A stretch of 64,000 nucleotides of DNA. Source: Hymenobacter chitinivorans DSM 11115. Lineage in GTDB: Bacteria; Bacteroidota; Bacteroidia; Cytophagales; Hymenobacteraceae. The notes beneath the pieces were generated by a model, which did not search any database, had not been told where the DNA came from, and was given only the letters and a program-made list of their open reading frames with translations. Within the stretch, counting starts at the first letter, position 1. Each line of letters begins with the position of its first letter. Positions 34,542-43,795 of the stretch are shown here, piece by piece. The stretch lies in NCBI RefSeq assembly GCF_002797555.1, contig NZ_PGFA01000002.1, positions 186,001-250,000 on the forward strand, read 5' to 3'. Position numbers and translations under genes: made by a program.

Positions 34542-37007
34542 ATGCGTTCCTCTACTCTGTTGGCCGTGCTGGCGTGGCTGCCGGCCGCCGCCCTGGCCCA
34601 AACCCCGCCCGCCGCCCCGCTGACGGCTCTGACCGTCGAAAAAATCATGCGCGACCCGGCCCAGTGGATCGGCAACTCGCCCTCCAACATTGGCTGGAGC
34701 GAAGACGGCAAGCGGATTTACTTTCTCTGGAACCCGGAAAAAGCCCGGCGCGACTCGCTCTATTCCACCGCGGCCAGCGGTGGAGCCATCCGCAAAGTCA
34801 GCGTGGCCGAGCAGCGCAGCCTGCCCACCACCGCCGGTGACTATGACCCCAAGTACACCCGCAAAGTGTACGAGAAGGACGGCGACATCTTCCTGCTCGA
34901 CCTCAAGACCACTAAAGCCCGGCGCGTAACCCGCACCACGGAGCGCGAATCCGACCCGGCCTTTGCCCTGCAGGGCCAGCTGATCAGCTATACCCGCGGC
35001 GGCAACCTCTTTACCTGGGACCCGGCCACCGGCGAAACCGTGCAGCGCACCGACTTCCGCCGCGGCAGCCGCCCCGGCAACGGCCAGCCTACCGACAAGG
35101 CCGAGAAGTTTCTGCGGGCCCAGCAGCTGGCCTTGTTCGACGTCATCCGGCAGCGCGACCAGGACCAGAAGGCCCGGCAGCGCCTGCAGAAGGCCCTGGC
35201 CCGGCTCAACCCCAAAGCCATCTGGCTGGGCCAGCAAACGGTGCAAAACTTGCAGCTCAGCCCCGACGGCCGCTTCGTAACCTACCGCCTGGCCCAGGAG
35301 CCGGCCGCCGAGAAGATAGCCGTGGTGCCGAGCTTCGTCACGGCCTCGGGCTTTACCGAAGACCTCTCGACCCGGACCAAGGTGGGCGCCCCGCAAACGG
35401 CCTACGAGCTGGGCATCTACGACATCGGGCGCGACACGACCTTCGTGCTGGGCTATAAGGAGCTGGAAGGCCTCGACCAGCAGCCGGCTTACCGCAAGGA
35501 GTACGCCCTGCCCGCCAAAGCCCCAGCCGCCGACGCCACCGACAAAGCCGCCCCGCCCCGCAAAGACAAGCCCGCCACCGAGCTGCGCCGGGTGGAGCCC
35601 TACGGCCCCTACTGGTCCGAGAACGGGCAGCGCGCCTTCCTCGTCATCCGCTCCAGTGACAACAAGGACCGCTGGATTGTGAGCCTGGACCCCACGACCC
35701 AGAAAATCAGCCTGCTCGACCGGCAGCGCGACGAGGCCTGGATCAACGGCCCCGGCATCGGCTACGGTCCCGGCAACGTGGGCTGGCTGCCCGACAACCA
35801 GCGCATCTGGTTCCAGAGCGAGGAAAGCGGCTATTCCCACCTCTATACCGTGGATGTGACCAACGGCCAGAAGAAGGCCCTGACCAGCGGCAACTTCGAG
35901 GTGCAGAAAGCCCAGCTCAGCCGCGACAAAAAGCTCTGGTACCTGACGGCCAACAAAACCCACCCCGGTGAGCAGCACTTCTACCGCATGCCCGTGGACG
36001 GTGGCCCGCTTACCCAGATTACCTCCATGCCCGGGGCCAGCGAAGTGACCCTCTCGCCGGATGAGAAAACCCTGGCCGTGCGCTACAGCTACACCAACAA
36101 GCCCTGGGAGCTGTACGTCATGCCCAACAAGCCCGGCGCCAAGGCCCGGCAAATCACCAACTCCCTGACCGAGGAGTTCAAGAGCTACCCCTGGCGCGAC
36201 CCGGAAATCATTACCATCAAAGCCCGCGACGGGGCCGACGTGTACGCCCGGCTCTACCGCCCGGCCAAGGCCGAAGCCCAGGGTCCGGCCGTTATTTTCG
36301 TGCACGGCGCCGGTTACTTGCAGAACGCCCACAAGTGGTGGAGCCAGTACTCGCGCGAGTACATGTTTCACAACCTGCTGGTAGATAAAGGCTACACGGT
36401 GCTCGATATTGACTACCGCGGCTCGGCGGGCTACGGCCGGGCCGTGCGCACGGGTATCTACCGCTACATGGGCGGCAAAGACCTCACCGACCAGGTCGAC
36501 GGGGCCAAGCTGCTGGCTGAGAAGTACGGCGTGAGCCCCCAGCGCATCGGTATCTACGGCGGTTCCTACGGCGGCTTTATCACGCTCATGGCCATGTTTA
36601 CCCAGCCCGACGTGTTCAAGGCCGGGGCCGCCCTGCGCTCCGTGACGGACTGGGCCCACTACAACCACGGCTACACCGACAACATCCTCAACTCGCCCTA
36701 CAACGACAGTATTGCCTACGCCCGCTCCTCGCCGATTTACTACGCCGAGGGCCTCAAGGGCGCTTTGCTCATGTGCCACGGCATGGTCGATACCAACGTG
36801 CACTTCCAGGACATCGTGCGTTTGAGCCAGCGCCTGATTGAGCTGCACAAGGAAAACTGGGAACTGGCCGTCTACCCCGTCGAGGACCACGGCTTCGTGG
36901 AGCCCGCCTCCTGGACCGACGAGTACAAGCGCATCCTCAAGCTGTTTGAAACCAACCTGCGGCCCGGCGCCACCAACGCTAGCGGTAGCAGCAGCGGCGG
37001 CAACTAA
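34542..37007 (+). CDS. S9 family serine peptidase (dipeptidyl peptidase IV-like)
   Basis: An 821-residue exported peptidase with a signal peptide ending PAAALAQ (about 20). The N-terminal ~550 residues form a DPP-IV-type beta-propeller (WSEDGKRIYFLWNPE, LSPDGRFVTYRL). The C-terminal alpha/beta-hydrolase domain carries Ser675 in GGSYGGF, Asp750 in HGMVDTNVHF and His783 in VEDHGFVEP. It probably releases dipeptides from extracellular or periplasmic peptides. The start at 34542 is chosen for the signal peptide. It carries no T9SS tail, so it is likely periplasmic. Confidence 0.94.
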   Translation: MRSSTLLAVLAWLPAAALAQTPPAAPLTALTVEKIMRDPAQWIGNSPSNIGWSEDGKRIYFLWNPEKARRDSLYSTAASGGAIRKVSVAEQRSLPTTAGDYDPKYTRKVYEKDGDIFLLDLKTTKARRVTRTTERESDPAFALQGQLISYTRGGNLFTWDPATGETVQRTDFRRGSRPGNGQPTDKAEKFLRAQQLALFDVIRQRDQDQKARQRLQKALARLNPKAIWLGQQTVQNLQLSPDGRFVTYRLAQEPAAEKIAVVPSFVTASGFTEDLSTRTKVGAPQTAYELGIYDIGRDTTFVLGYKELEGLDQQPAYRKEYALPAKAPAADATDKAAPPRKDKPATELRRVEPYGPYWSENGQRAFLVIRSSDNKDRWIVSLDPTTQKISLLDRQRDEAWINGPGIGYGPGNVGWLPDNQRIWFQSEESGYSHLYTVDVTNGQKKALTSGNFEVQKAQLSRDKKLWYLTANKTHPGEQHFYRMPVDGGPLTQITSMPGASEVTLSPDEKTLAVRYSYTNKPWELYVMPNKPGAKARQITNSLTEEFKSYPWRDPEIITIKARDGADVYARLYRPAKAEAQGPAVIFVHGAGYLQNAHKWWSQYSREYMFHNLLVDKGYTVLDIDYRGSAGYGRAVRTGIYRYMGGKDLTDQVDGAKLLAEKYGVSPQRIGIYGGSYGGFITLMAMFTQPDVFKAGAALRSVTDWAHYNHGYTDNILNSPYNDSIAYARSSPIYYAEGLKGALLMCHGMVDTNVHFQDIVRLSQRLIELHKENWELAVYPVEDHGFVEPASWTDEYKRILKLFETNLRPGATNASGSSSGGN

Positions 37008-37027
37008 TGGCCCAATGACTTATCTGG

Positions 37028-37060
37028 AAAGCCCGGCTGCGCAAGGAGCCGGGCTTTTTT
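37028..37060 (+). terminator. Terminator of the S9 peptidase gene
   Basis: Stem GCCCGGCT (37031-37038) with AGCCGGGC (37047-37054), followed by T6. Confidence 0.9.
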
Positions 37061-37204
37061 GCGGCCCGTCAGGTAGGCGGGAAGCACTGCGAAAAGCGCC
37101 GGATTGTCGGGGCTGGTAAGCTAAATTGATATAAGGCTATTTGAATATTTTGGGCCAATATTGCTGCATCCTTTCCACTCCCTATTTCCTTTCCGCTTCC
37201 TTTT

Positions 37205-38131
37205 ATGAGTCTCTACTACCAACCTTCCAAGCGAATTACCGTCGGCGGCGTGCTGAGCTTCGTGCTGCTGGGCGCCCTGGCGGCCGTGCCGCTGGCCTTT
37301 ATCTACGTCTACGCCACCTGGTACATTCCCTTCATCTACATCAACGTGCTGCTGACCCTGGGCTTTGGGGCGGTGCTGGCCGTGGTGCTCAAGCTGCTGA
37401 CCAAGGCCGGCAAGCTGCGCCACCCGGCCCTGGTGGGCTGGCTGGCCGTGCTGGTGGGCCTCTGGGCCTGGTACGTGCAGTGGGCCCTCTACCTGACCCT
37501 GCTCGACGGCGCCGGCGAAACCGAGTCCCTGGGCCGCCGGGCGTCTTTCACCCACACCACTTTTGAAGCCGACGTGTTCCTGACCCTGCTCACCCGGCCC
37601 GACATCGTGCTCGGCATGCTGCCCCGCCTGGCGGAAAACGGTACCTGGGGCATTTTCACGGTTACCGTCAGTGGCGTGTTTCTCTACCTGGTGTGGCTGG
37701 CCGAGCTGGCTATTATCGTGTTTTTCTCCTGGGCTCTGGCGCACTCCCAGGCTGGTACGCCGTTTTCGGAAACCGCGGGCCAGTGGGCCGACCAGCTTAC
37801 TTTCCCGGTCCTCACGCCGGCTTTTACTAATGTCGAAGCCACCAAGGCCGCGCTGGAAGCTGCCGACTGGGCCCATCTGCAGCCCCTGGCCGCGGGGGAA
37901 GAAGCGCCCAGCGCGTTTGGCCGCCTGCACCTCTTCCACGCGCCCCAGGATGAAGACTGCTGCTACCTCTCGCTCGAAAACGTGACCATCGAAATCGACA
38001 AAAAAGGCAAGCCGAGCGAAAAAACCACCGACGTCGTTGAATACCTGCGTCTCTCGCCCTCCGTCTGCCGGGAGCTGCACGCCCGCTTCGGCACGGCCGC
38101 CGTGCCCGCCGAAAGCGTCACCGCCAGCTAA
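37205..38131 (+). CDS. Hypothetical integral membrane protein
   Basis: A 308-residue protein I do not recognise. About four hydrophobic helices are visible (14-38, 41-62, 74-97 and 155-182), with the polar loop between the third and fourth containing LLTRPDIVLGMLPRLAENG. The C-terminal 120 residues are soluble (TPAFTNVEATKAALEAADW, HAPQDEDCCYLSLENVTIEI). No catalytic motif is seen. Single gene with its own terminator. Confidence 0.8.
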   Translation: MSLYYQPSKRITVGGVLSFVLLGALAAVPLAFIYVYATWYIPFIYINVLLTLGFGAVLAVVLKLLTKAGKLRHPALVGWLAVLVGLWAWYVQWALYLTLLDGAGETESLGRRASFTHTTFEADVFLTLLTRPDIVLGMLPRLAENGTWGIFTVTVSGVFLYLVWLAELAIIVFFSWALAHSQAGTPFSETAGQWADQLTFPVLTPAFTNVEATKAALEAADWAHLQPLAAGEEAPSAFGRLHLFHAPQDEDCCYLSLENVTIEIDKKGKPSEKTTDVVEYLRLSPSVCRELHARFGTAAVPAESVTAS

Positions 38132-38142
38132 ATGCTGATACC

Positions 38143-38182
38143 CAACAAAAAAGCCTGCTAGTAGTAGCAGGCTTTTTTGTTG
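38143..38182. terminator. Bidirectional terminator
   Basis: Perfect 17-bp arms (38143-38159 and 38166-38182) with A6/T6 runs between convergent genes. Confidence 0.92.
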
Positions 38183-38188
38183 AGCGGC

Positions 38189-38422
38189 TTATTCGGCGGC
38201 CGGGCGCAGGTCGGCCGGGTCGGGGCGGTGCTCCAGGATGTCGGCGGGTTGGCAGTCGAGGGCCTGGCAGATGGCGGCCAGGGTACTGAACCGAATAGCC
38301 TTGGCCTTGCCACTCTTCAAAATCGACAGGTTGGCCAGGGTAATGTTAACGGTGGCGGCCAACGTGCTCAGCGACATTTTGCGCCGGGCCAGCATCACGT
38401 CCAGGTTTACGATAATCGGCAT
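38189..38422 (-). CDS. XRE-family helix-turn-helix regulator (YozG-like)
   Basis: A 77-residue Cro/CI-type DNA-binding protein. The helix-turn-helix is RRKMSLSTLAATVNITLANLS (split: residues 13-33), followed by ILKSGKAKAIRFSTLAAICQAL and DCQPADILEH. It begins one base after the stop of the DUF2975 membrane gene, so the two form an operon. Such pairs (membrane DUF2975 plus XRE regulator) are common. The regulator likely controls its own operon, possibly modulated by the membrane partner; that is inference. Confidence 0.92.
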   Translation of the reverse strand: MPIIVNLDVMLARRKMSLSTLAATVNITLANLSILKSGKAKAIRFSTLAAICQALDCQPADILEHRPDPADLRPAAE

Positions 38423-38423
38423 A

Positions 38424-39128
38424 TCAAACGGTCAGTTCGGCTTCCTGCGCCATGATGACGCCTCGTTTGTACACGGCCGCAATGACCAGCAAAACTAAGC
38501 CGAATTTCCAGGCCCCGATTTCTTCGGCCGGGTCCAGCGTCAGGTATTGCACAACGGTGCCCTGCAAGTCGGGTGCCCGGAAATGCGGCACGATACTCAG
38601 CATGTAGCGGAAGGCCACGTACTGGTACAGGTCGACGCCAATCATGAGCAGGCCCAGCCAGCGGATACGGCGGGCGTTTTTCTCCGTGAAAGGTGAGGCC
38701 AGGCTCATGTCCGTTAGGATGCGGTAGAGCAGCATGCCCGTGAGCATGGAGTAAAGCACCAAGACGACAGAACCACGCTTCCCGGAATGGTTGTTAACGC
38801 CCAGAATCATCAGGGCCACCCGTTTGCCAAAACTCCGCTCAACATACACCAGCGCGAGCTTTTGACTTTTGGGCACCAGGCGGAACGTCCCGGGCATAGT
38901 CTTCAAAGAATCGAGGGTCGCACCGTGGACCTGCCCCTGCCGCGGGTGCTGCACTTCCAGCGTCAAAGAGGGCAGCGTATAGGAAGCTATTTGGGAGTCT
39001 GGTCTCAGGTCGGATATACTTATCCACGCATAAAACAGCAGGCCGATGGCTGACAATACGTACTGAGCCGCCGCCAGTACGCGCACAAAGCGCAGGAAGG
39101 GTGGGAGGGCAGTATAAGTAGCAGGCAT
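38424..39128 (-). CDS. DUF2975 family membrane protein
   Basis: A 234-residue protein from the ATG at 39128 (MPATYTALPPFLRFVRV); a GTG start at 39152 would add 8 residues. About four helices: 12-34 (VLAAAQYVLSAIGLLFYAWI), 118-142, 158-178 and 205-225. The loop between the first two is about 85 residues and extracytoplasmic. The last helix ends AAVYKRGVIMAQEAELTV, typical of DUF2975. It is transcribed with the XRE regulator immediately downstream. Function unknown. Confidence 0.88.
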   Translation of the reverse strand: MPATYTALPPFLRFVRVLAAAQYVLSAIGLLFYAWISISDLRPDSQIASYTLPSLTLEVQHPRQGQVHGATLDSLKTMPGTFRLVPKSQKLALVYVERSFGKRVALMILGVNNHSGKRGSVVLVLYSMLTGMLLYRILTDMSLASPFTEKNARRIRWLGLLMIGVDLYQYVAFRYMLSIVPHFRAPDLQGTVVQYLTLDPAEEIGAWKFGLVLLVIAAVYKRGVIMAQEAELTV

Positions 39129-39368
39129 AACGAATGAATTACGTGTCACCAAAAGAAGAACTTTATTTATTGATAAACAATAAATATTAATTGAATAGCG
39201 AAAACAAAGTATCGTTAGTCGTTCAATAAGCTGCTACTCGGTCCTGGCTTTTTTCTCCACGCTTCATCCAAACGCCATGCGCTGTTTGCTGCTTGCCTGC
39301 GTAAAAAGCCTCCGTTGCCCAGCTTACCTACTGCTGTTTCCTGATTACTTCAACCCAACCCCGATTCT

Positions 39369-40574
39369 ATGGCCGCCAATAAGTTCATGTTTGCTACCGG
39401 CATCGAGAATAGCTACCCCACCATTCTGCTGCCCAACGGCCAGGAAAAACGCATTGATGAGCTCGAAAAGGGCAAACACTACGAAAACTGGCGGCGCGAC
39501 TTTGAGCTGGTCAAGGAAATGGGCATCGAGTTTCTGCGCTACGGCCCGCCCTACTACAAAACCCACCTCGGCCCCGACAAATACGACTGGGAGTTTACTG
39601 ATCTGACCTTCAATGCCCTGCGGGAAATGGACATTACGCCCATCGTGGATTTGTGCCACTTCGGCGTGCCCGACTGGATTGGCAACTTCCAGAACCCGGA
39701 CTTTCCCCGTCTCTTCGCCGATTATTGCCGGGCTTTCGCCACGCGTTTTCCCTACATCCAGTTTTACACGCCCATCAACGAAATCTACATTGCGGCCTTC
39801 TTCTCGGCCCAGATGGGCTGGTGGAACGAGCGGAAATCTTCCGACCGGGACTTCGTTACCACGCTTAAAACTATCTGCAAGGCCAACGTGATGGGCATGC
39901 AGGCCATCCTGGAAATTCAGCCCGAGGCCACCTTTATCCAGAGTGAAAGCTCGGAGTACTACCACCCGGAAGCCCCCGAGCTGATTGAAAAAGCGCAGTT
40001 CATGAACGAAAAGCGCTTCCTCAGCCTCGATTTGACCTACGGCTACCCCGTGTCGGTGACGATGTACGAGTACCTGATGGACAACGGCATGACCCGCGAC
40101 GAATACCACTGGTTTGGCCAGTCCGACATCAAGGCCCGCTGCATTATGGGCAACGACTATTACGAAACCAACGAGCACCTGATTAAGCTCGACGGGAGCA
40201 TTGTGCCCAGCGGGGATATTTTCGGCTATTACGTTGTCACTAAGCAGTATTTCGACCGGTACCACCTGCCCGTGATGCACACCGAAACCAACATCCGGGA
40301 GCCGCTGGCCGTGAACTGGCTCTGGCGGCAGTGGGCCAATGCTCACCGGCTCAAACAGGACGGCGTGCCGCTGGTGGGCTTTACCTGGTATTCCCTCACC
40401 GACCAGGTCGATTGGGATACGGCCCTGCGCGAAGACAACAACCGCGTCAATCCGCTCGGGCTCTACGACCTGGACCGCAACATCCGGCCCGTGGGCAAGG
40501 CTTATAAAAAGCTGATTTCGCAGTGGAAAGACGTGCTGGAAAAGGAGAGCTATGGCATTCACCTCAACTATTAA
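39369..40574 (+). CDS. Family 1-like glycoside hydrolase (beta-glycosidase)
   Basis: A 401-residue TIM-barrel enzyme. The acid/base glutamate is Glu138 in YTPINEIY and the likely nucleophile is Glu306 in MHTETNIR. Other GH1-like features are WRRDFELVKEMGIEFLRYG, PIVDLCHFGVPDW and GFTWYSLTDQVDWD. It is shorter than usual GH1 enzymes (about 440-480) and has no signal peptide, so it is probably cytoplasmic and acts on small imported glycosides. The nucleophile context (TETN, not TENG) is unusual, so a neighbouring clan-A family is possible. Start MAANKFMFATGIENS fits the barrel start. Confidence 0.85.
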   Translation: MAANKFMFATGIENSYPTILLPNGQEKRIDELEKGKHYENWRRDFELVKEMGIEFLRYGPPYYKTHLGPDKYDWEFTDLTFNALREMDITPIVDLCHFGVPDWIGNFQNPDFPRLFADYCRAFATRFPYIQFYTPINEIYIAAFFSAQMGWWNERKSSDRDFVTTLKTICKANVMGMQAILEIQPEATFIQSESSEYYHPEAPELIEKAQFMNEKRFLSLDLTYGYPVSVTMYEYLMDNGMTRDEYHWFGQSDIKARCIMGNDYYETNEHLIKLDGSIVPSGDIFGYYVVTKQYFDRYHLPVMHTETNIREPLAVNWLWRQWANAHRLKQDGVPLVGFTWYSLTDQVDWDTALREDNNRVNPLGLYDLDRNIRPVGKAYKKLISQWKDVLEKESYGIHLNY

Positions 40575-40696
40575 GGGCCGTGTTAGCGGTCCGAGACGAA
40601 TAAAATAAGCCGGTTCCGCTGAACGGTCCTGGCCCCGGCTTGCATTCGGCTCAGATGCGCTGGTATATTCACCGCACCTACCTACGCCTTTTTAAT

Positions 40697-40704
40697 TAGC
40701 TTTG
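40697..40704 (+). promoter_or_regulatory. Putative -7 element of metK
   Basis: TAGCTTTG matches TAnnTTTG, about 74 bases before the metK start. A T-rich stretch lies just upstream. No SAM riboswitch structure was recognised in the 200 bases before metK. Confidence 0.5.
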
Positions 40705-40777
40705 CGGCCCGTACCCCCGCCCGCTGGTGGGGGCCGGCTCCTTCGTTTCCCGACCCTAGTCGCTAGATTGAACCCTG

Positions 40778-42040
40778 ATGCCGTATCTATTCACCTCCGA
40801 ATCCGTTTCGGAAGGCCACCCCGATAAAGTAGCCGACCAAATCTCCGATGCCATCCTCGACGAGTATCTGCGGCAGGACCCCGCGGCCAAAGTAGCCTGC
40901 GAAACCCTCGTTACCACCGACTTCGCGCTGGTGGCCGGCGAAATCAAGTCGACGGCCCACGTGGACGCTGAGCCCATCGTGCGAGGCGTCATCAGCCGCA
41001 TCGGCTACAACAAGCCCGAGTACCTCTTCAACGCCGATACCTGCGAGGTGATGAACCGCCTGCACGAGCAGTCGCCCGATATCAACCAGGGTGTGGAGCG
41101 CGCCAGCGACGAAGAGCAGGGCGCCGGCGACCAGGGTATGATGTTCGGCTATGCCACCAAGGAAACGGCCAACTACATGCCCCTGGCCCTGGACCTCTCG
41201 CACCGCCTGCTCGACGAGCTGGCTAAGATCCGCAAGATGGGCCAGGAAATGACGTATCTGCGCCCCGACGCCAAAAGCCAGGTAACGATCCGCTACGCCG
41301 ACGACAACACGCCCGAGGCCATCGACACCATCGTGGTGAGCACCCAGCACGACGACTTCGACGAGTCGGAGGAAAACATGCTGGCCCGCATCAAGGAGGA
41401 TATTATCAACATCCTGGTGCCGCGCGTGAAAGCCGGGCTGGACGTTGAAACCCAGAAGCTGTTCACCGACCAGATTACCTACCACATCAACCCCACCGGC
41501 AAGTTCGTTATCGGCGGCCCCCACGGCGACTCCGGCCTCACCGGTCGTAAGATCATCGTGGATACCTACGGTGGCAAGGGCGCCCACGGCGGTGGCGCTT
41601 TCTCGGGCAAGGACTCCTCGAAAGTAGACCGCTCCGCCGCCTACGCCACCCGCCACATTGCCAAAAACCTGGTAGCGGCCGGCGTGGCCGACCAGGCCTT
41701 GGTGCAGGTAGCCTACGCCATTGGCGTGGCCCAGCCCGTGGGCCTCTACGTGACGACCTACGGCACGACCAAAGTAAAAGGCGCTAATGGCCAGCTGCTC
41801 ACCGACGGCGAGATTGCCGAGAAGGTGAATAAGCTCTTCGATATGCGGCCCTACGCCATTGTGCAGCGCTTCGGCCTGCGCAACCCCATCTTCGCCGAGT
41901 CGGCCGCCTACGGGCACATGGGCCGCCCGGCCGGGACCAAGGAAGTGGTGATGCCCTCGGGCGAAACCAAAACCTTCGAGACTTTCACCTGGGAGAAGCT
42001 CGACTACGTTGACAAAATCAAGGCTGAGTTTGGGCTGTAA
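40778..42040 (+). CDS. metK: S-adenosylmethionine synthetase
   Basis: A 420-residue cytoplasmic enzyme that makes SAM from methionine and ATP. The hallmark segments are [20 protein letters not shown] (start), [12 protein letters not shown] (about 113-124), [13 protein letters not shown] (about 246-258) and the P-loop-like [19 protein letters not shown] (about 270-288). Length is normal for Bacteroidota. Single gene, convergent with hpf. Confidence 0.98.
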   Translation: MPYLFTSESVSEGHPDKVADQISDAILDEYLRQDPAAKVACETLVTTDFALVAGEIKSTAHVDAEPIVRGVISRIGYNKPEYLFNADTCEVMNRLHEQSPDINQGVERASDEEQGAGDQGMMFGYATKETANYMPLALDLSHRLLDELAKIRKMGQEMTYLRPDAKSQVTIRYADDNTPEAIDTIVVSTQHDDFDESEENMLARIKEDIINILVPRVKAGLDVETQKLFTDQITYHINPTGKFVIGGPHGDSGLTGRKIIVDTYGGKGAHGGGAFSGKDSSKVDRSAAYATRHIAKNLVAAGVADQALVQVAYAIGVAQPVGLYVTTYGTTKVKGANGQLLTDGEIAEKVNKLFDMRPYAIVQRFGLRNPIFAESAAYGHMGRPAGTKEVVMPSGETKTFETFTWEKLDYVDKIKAEFGL

Positions 42041-42065
42041 TCTATTCGACTCCAAGTCATCAAGT

Positions 42066-42108
42066 CACAAAAAAGCCCCGCCGGTCGTTCCGGCGGGGCT
42101 TTTTTGTG
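42066..42108 (+). terminator. Terminator of metK
   Basis: Perfect 19-bp arms (42066-42084 and 42090-42108) with A6/T6; close in design to the dxs terminator. Confidence 0.93.
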
Positions 42109-42146
42109 GCGGCCTTTCAGGGCGAAAGAAGCCGCGGTACTGCTGC

Positions 42147-42446
42147 CTAATGGCTAGTTACTTTTTCCTTGTGCTTGGTAATCTGGCGCCGCAGGTTGTC
42201 GGCGGCGGCGTCGGCAGCGGCTTCGAACGAGGGCGCGTCTTCCTGGCTGAATAGGGTAGTGCCCGGGATAAGGAGCTTAATTTCGACGGTCTTGTTGTCG
42301 ATGCCGTCCTTGTTATTGAGTTTCAGAATTACCTCGCCTTCCGTGACACGGTCATAGAAAGTCTCAAGCTTATCGAGGCGCTTCTGGATGAAATCGAGCA
42401 ATTTTTGGTCGGCATCAAAGTGTACCGAATGCATCTGTACTTTCAT
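42147..42446 (-). CDS. hpf: Ribosome hibernation promoting factor / RaiA family
   Basis: A 99-residue short-form HPF/RaiA protein that binds the 30S decoding region and stabilises inactive ribosomes in stationary phase. Visible features are the strand MKVQMHSVHFDADQKLLDFI, the helix QKRLDKLETFYDR and the second half EVILKLNNKDGIDNKTVEIKL, ending in a helix AADAAADNLRRQITKHKEK. The ATG at 42446 is chosen; the upstream in-frame start adds 12 residues unlike the family. It is third in the rpsU-xerC-hpf cluster, 36 bases after the recombinase. Confidence 0.93.
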   Translation of the reverse strand: MKVQMHSVHFDADQKLLDFIQKRLDKLETFYDRVTEGEVILKLNNKDGIDNKTVEIKLLIPGTTLFSQEDAPSFEAAADAAADNLRRQITKHKEKVTSH

Positions 42447-42482
42447 CGTTCTTAGGGGTTTGGGTAAAAGAAAAGGAAACAA

Positions 42483-43370
42483 CTAGGCCTTCGGATGGGC
42501 CTTTTCAAATACGGACTTGAGCTTGTCAATCGATAAGTGGGTGTACACCTGCGTGGCGGCCAGATTGGCGTGGCCCAGCAGCTCCTTAATGGCGTTCAGG
42601 TCGGCGCCTTTGCCCAGCAGGTGCGTGGCAAAGGAGTGACGCAGCACGTGGGGGTGCTGCTGCGACGAGGCCGTCGTTATCTGGCTTAAATAGTGCTTCA
42701 CGGTACGGTACACGAGCTTTTCGTAGAGTGGCTCCAGCTTTTCCGTAACGAGCAGGGGCCCGCGGGCGTTGTCGGCGCCGCCAAATTCGGCCTGCTTCTG
42801 CGCTATATAGCGTTCCAGCACTATGATCAGGCTGGGGTTCAGCGGCACGATGCGCTGCTTGTTGCCTTTGCCGGTCACGCGCACGGTTTTACCGCTTAGG
42901 CTCAGGTCTTCGTGCCGGATGCCAATGAGCTCCGAGAGCCGGATACCGGTACCGTAGAGCAGCTCCAGCACGGTCTGGTCGCGGGAGCCGACGAAGGTGG
43001 GCGGAAACTCAAACGAGTTGAGCAGGCCGTTGAGCGAGTCCTCAGGCACGAAGTCGGGCAGCTTCTTGGCCACCTTCGGCGACTTGATGCGCAGCATGGG
43101 GTTTTTGCTGATGACGTTCGTGCGCAGCAAAAACTTGTAGTAGGAGCGCAGGCAGGCAATCTTGCGGTTCACGGTGCGCGGGTCCAGCTGCTGTTGCATC
43201 AGCGTCACCACCCAGGACCGGATCAGGGTATGGTCGGCCTGCTCGGGCTGCTCCAGCTCGTAAGTGGCCTTGAGGTAATCCGAAAACTGCCGCAGGTCGG
43301 TTTGGTACGACAGCACCGTGTGGGGGCTGTAGCGCCGCTCGAACCGCAGATAATCAAAAAATAATTCCAT
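42483..43370 (-). CDS. xerC: Tyrosine recombinase XerC/XerD family
   Basis: A 295-residue site-specific recombinase. The catalytic set is complete: Arg144 (GTGIRLSEL), Lys168 (VTGKGNKQR), His241 and Arg244 (HPHVLRHSFATHLL), His267 (LLGHANL) and Tyr276 (TQVYTHLS). The N-terminal SAM-like core domain starts FFDYLRFERRYSPHTVLSY. It lies between rpsU and hpf, the conserved place of the chromosomal dimer-resolution recombinase in Bacteroidota rather than on a mobile element. Assignment to XerC versus XerD is not possible from sequence alone. Start at the 43370 ATG (MELFFDYLRF). Confidence 0.93.
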   Translation of the reverse strand: MELFFDYLRFERRYSPHTVLSYQTDLRQFSDYLKATYELEQPEQADHTLIRSWVVTLMQQQLDPRTVNRKIACLRSYYKFLLRTNVISKNPMLRIKSPKVAKKLPDFVPEDSLNGLLNSFEFPPTFVGSRDQTVLELLYGTGIRLSELIGIRHEDLSLSGKTVRVTGKGNKQRIVPLNPSLIIVLERYIAQKQAEFGGADNARGPLLVTEKLEPLYEKLVYRTVKHYLSQITTASSQQHPHVLRHSFATHLLGKGADLNAIKELLGHANLAATQVYTHLSIDKLKSVFEKAHPKA

Positions 43371-43438
43371 ACGCTGGGTGCCGAACCGCTGGGGCCGGAT
43401 ACCCAATGTATGGAATTATCCTGGAAAGTACGAACGCG

Positions 43439-43480
43439 AAAAAACCGCCTGATTCGCTTCGGAAAGCAAATCAGGCGGTT
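43439..43480 (-). terminator. Terminator after rpsU
   Basis: Arms AACCGCCTGATT (43443-43454) and AATCAGGCGGTT (43469-43480) with a T6 run on the minus strand. It lies between rpsU and xerC, so xerC/hpf may depend on read-through or their own promoter. Confidence 0.88.
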
Positions 43481-43507
43481 AAATTCTAGCTGGCAGTGAG
43501 TTGCTCC

Positions 43508-43702
43508 CTAGTAGTTGTCGGTAGCGTACATCGTCTGCTTGTACACGGCCTTCTCCTTCTGCTTACGCTTGGTAACCGAAGGCTTCTGGAAGAACGTGCG
43601 ACGACGCAGCTCCTTCAGAACGCCGGTGCGCTCAAACTTCTTCTTAAAACGCTTCAAGGCACGGTCAACAGACTCGTTATCCTTAATCTGGACGATGATC
43701 AT
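43508..43702 (-). CDS. rpsU: 30S ribosomal protein bS21
   Basis: A 64-residue basic ribosomal protein of the small subunit. [20 protein letters not shown] and [15 protein letters not shown] match the family, with a C-terminal extension ([15 protein letters not shown]) usual in Bacteroidota. It is the first gene of the rpsU-xerC-hpf cluster and has its own promoter and terminator. Confidence 0.97.
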   Translation of the reverse strand: MIIVQIKDNESVDRALKRFKKKFERTGVLKELRRRTFFQKPSVTKRKQKEKAVYKQTMYATDNY

Positions 43703-43742
43703 ATGCTCAGTTGGAATGAAAAACTTTCTTCTTTAGGGGTCG

Positions 43743-43750
43743 CAAAGATA
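43743..43750 (-). promoter_or_regulatory. -7 element of the rpsU promoter
   Basis: On the minus strand TATCTTTG matches TAnnTTTG, about 40 bases before the rpsU start codon. Confidence 0.6.
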
Positions 43751-43795
43751 ACAGGCTCTTTCTTACCGTGCAAGCCCTAATCGAGTTGCGGGGTT

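Noticed and set aside
40575..40777. A SAM riboswitch before metK
   Set aside because: No SAM-I or SAM-II-like helices or conserved core bases were recognised; only a promoter-like element was found.
42483..43370. The tyrosine recombinase as a sign of an integrated element
   Set aside because: It lies in the conserved rpsU-xerC-hpf setting and matches the chromosomal Xer type, with no attachment sites or phage genes nearby.
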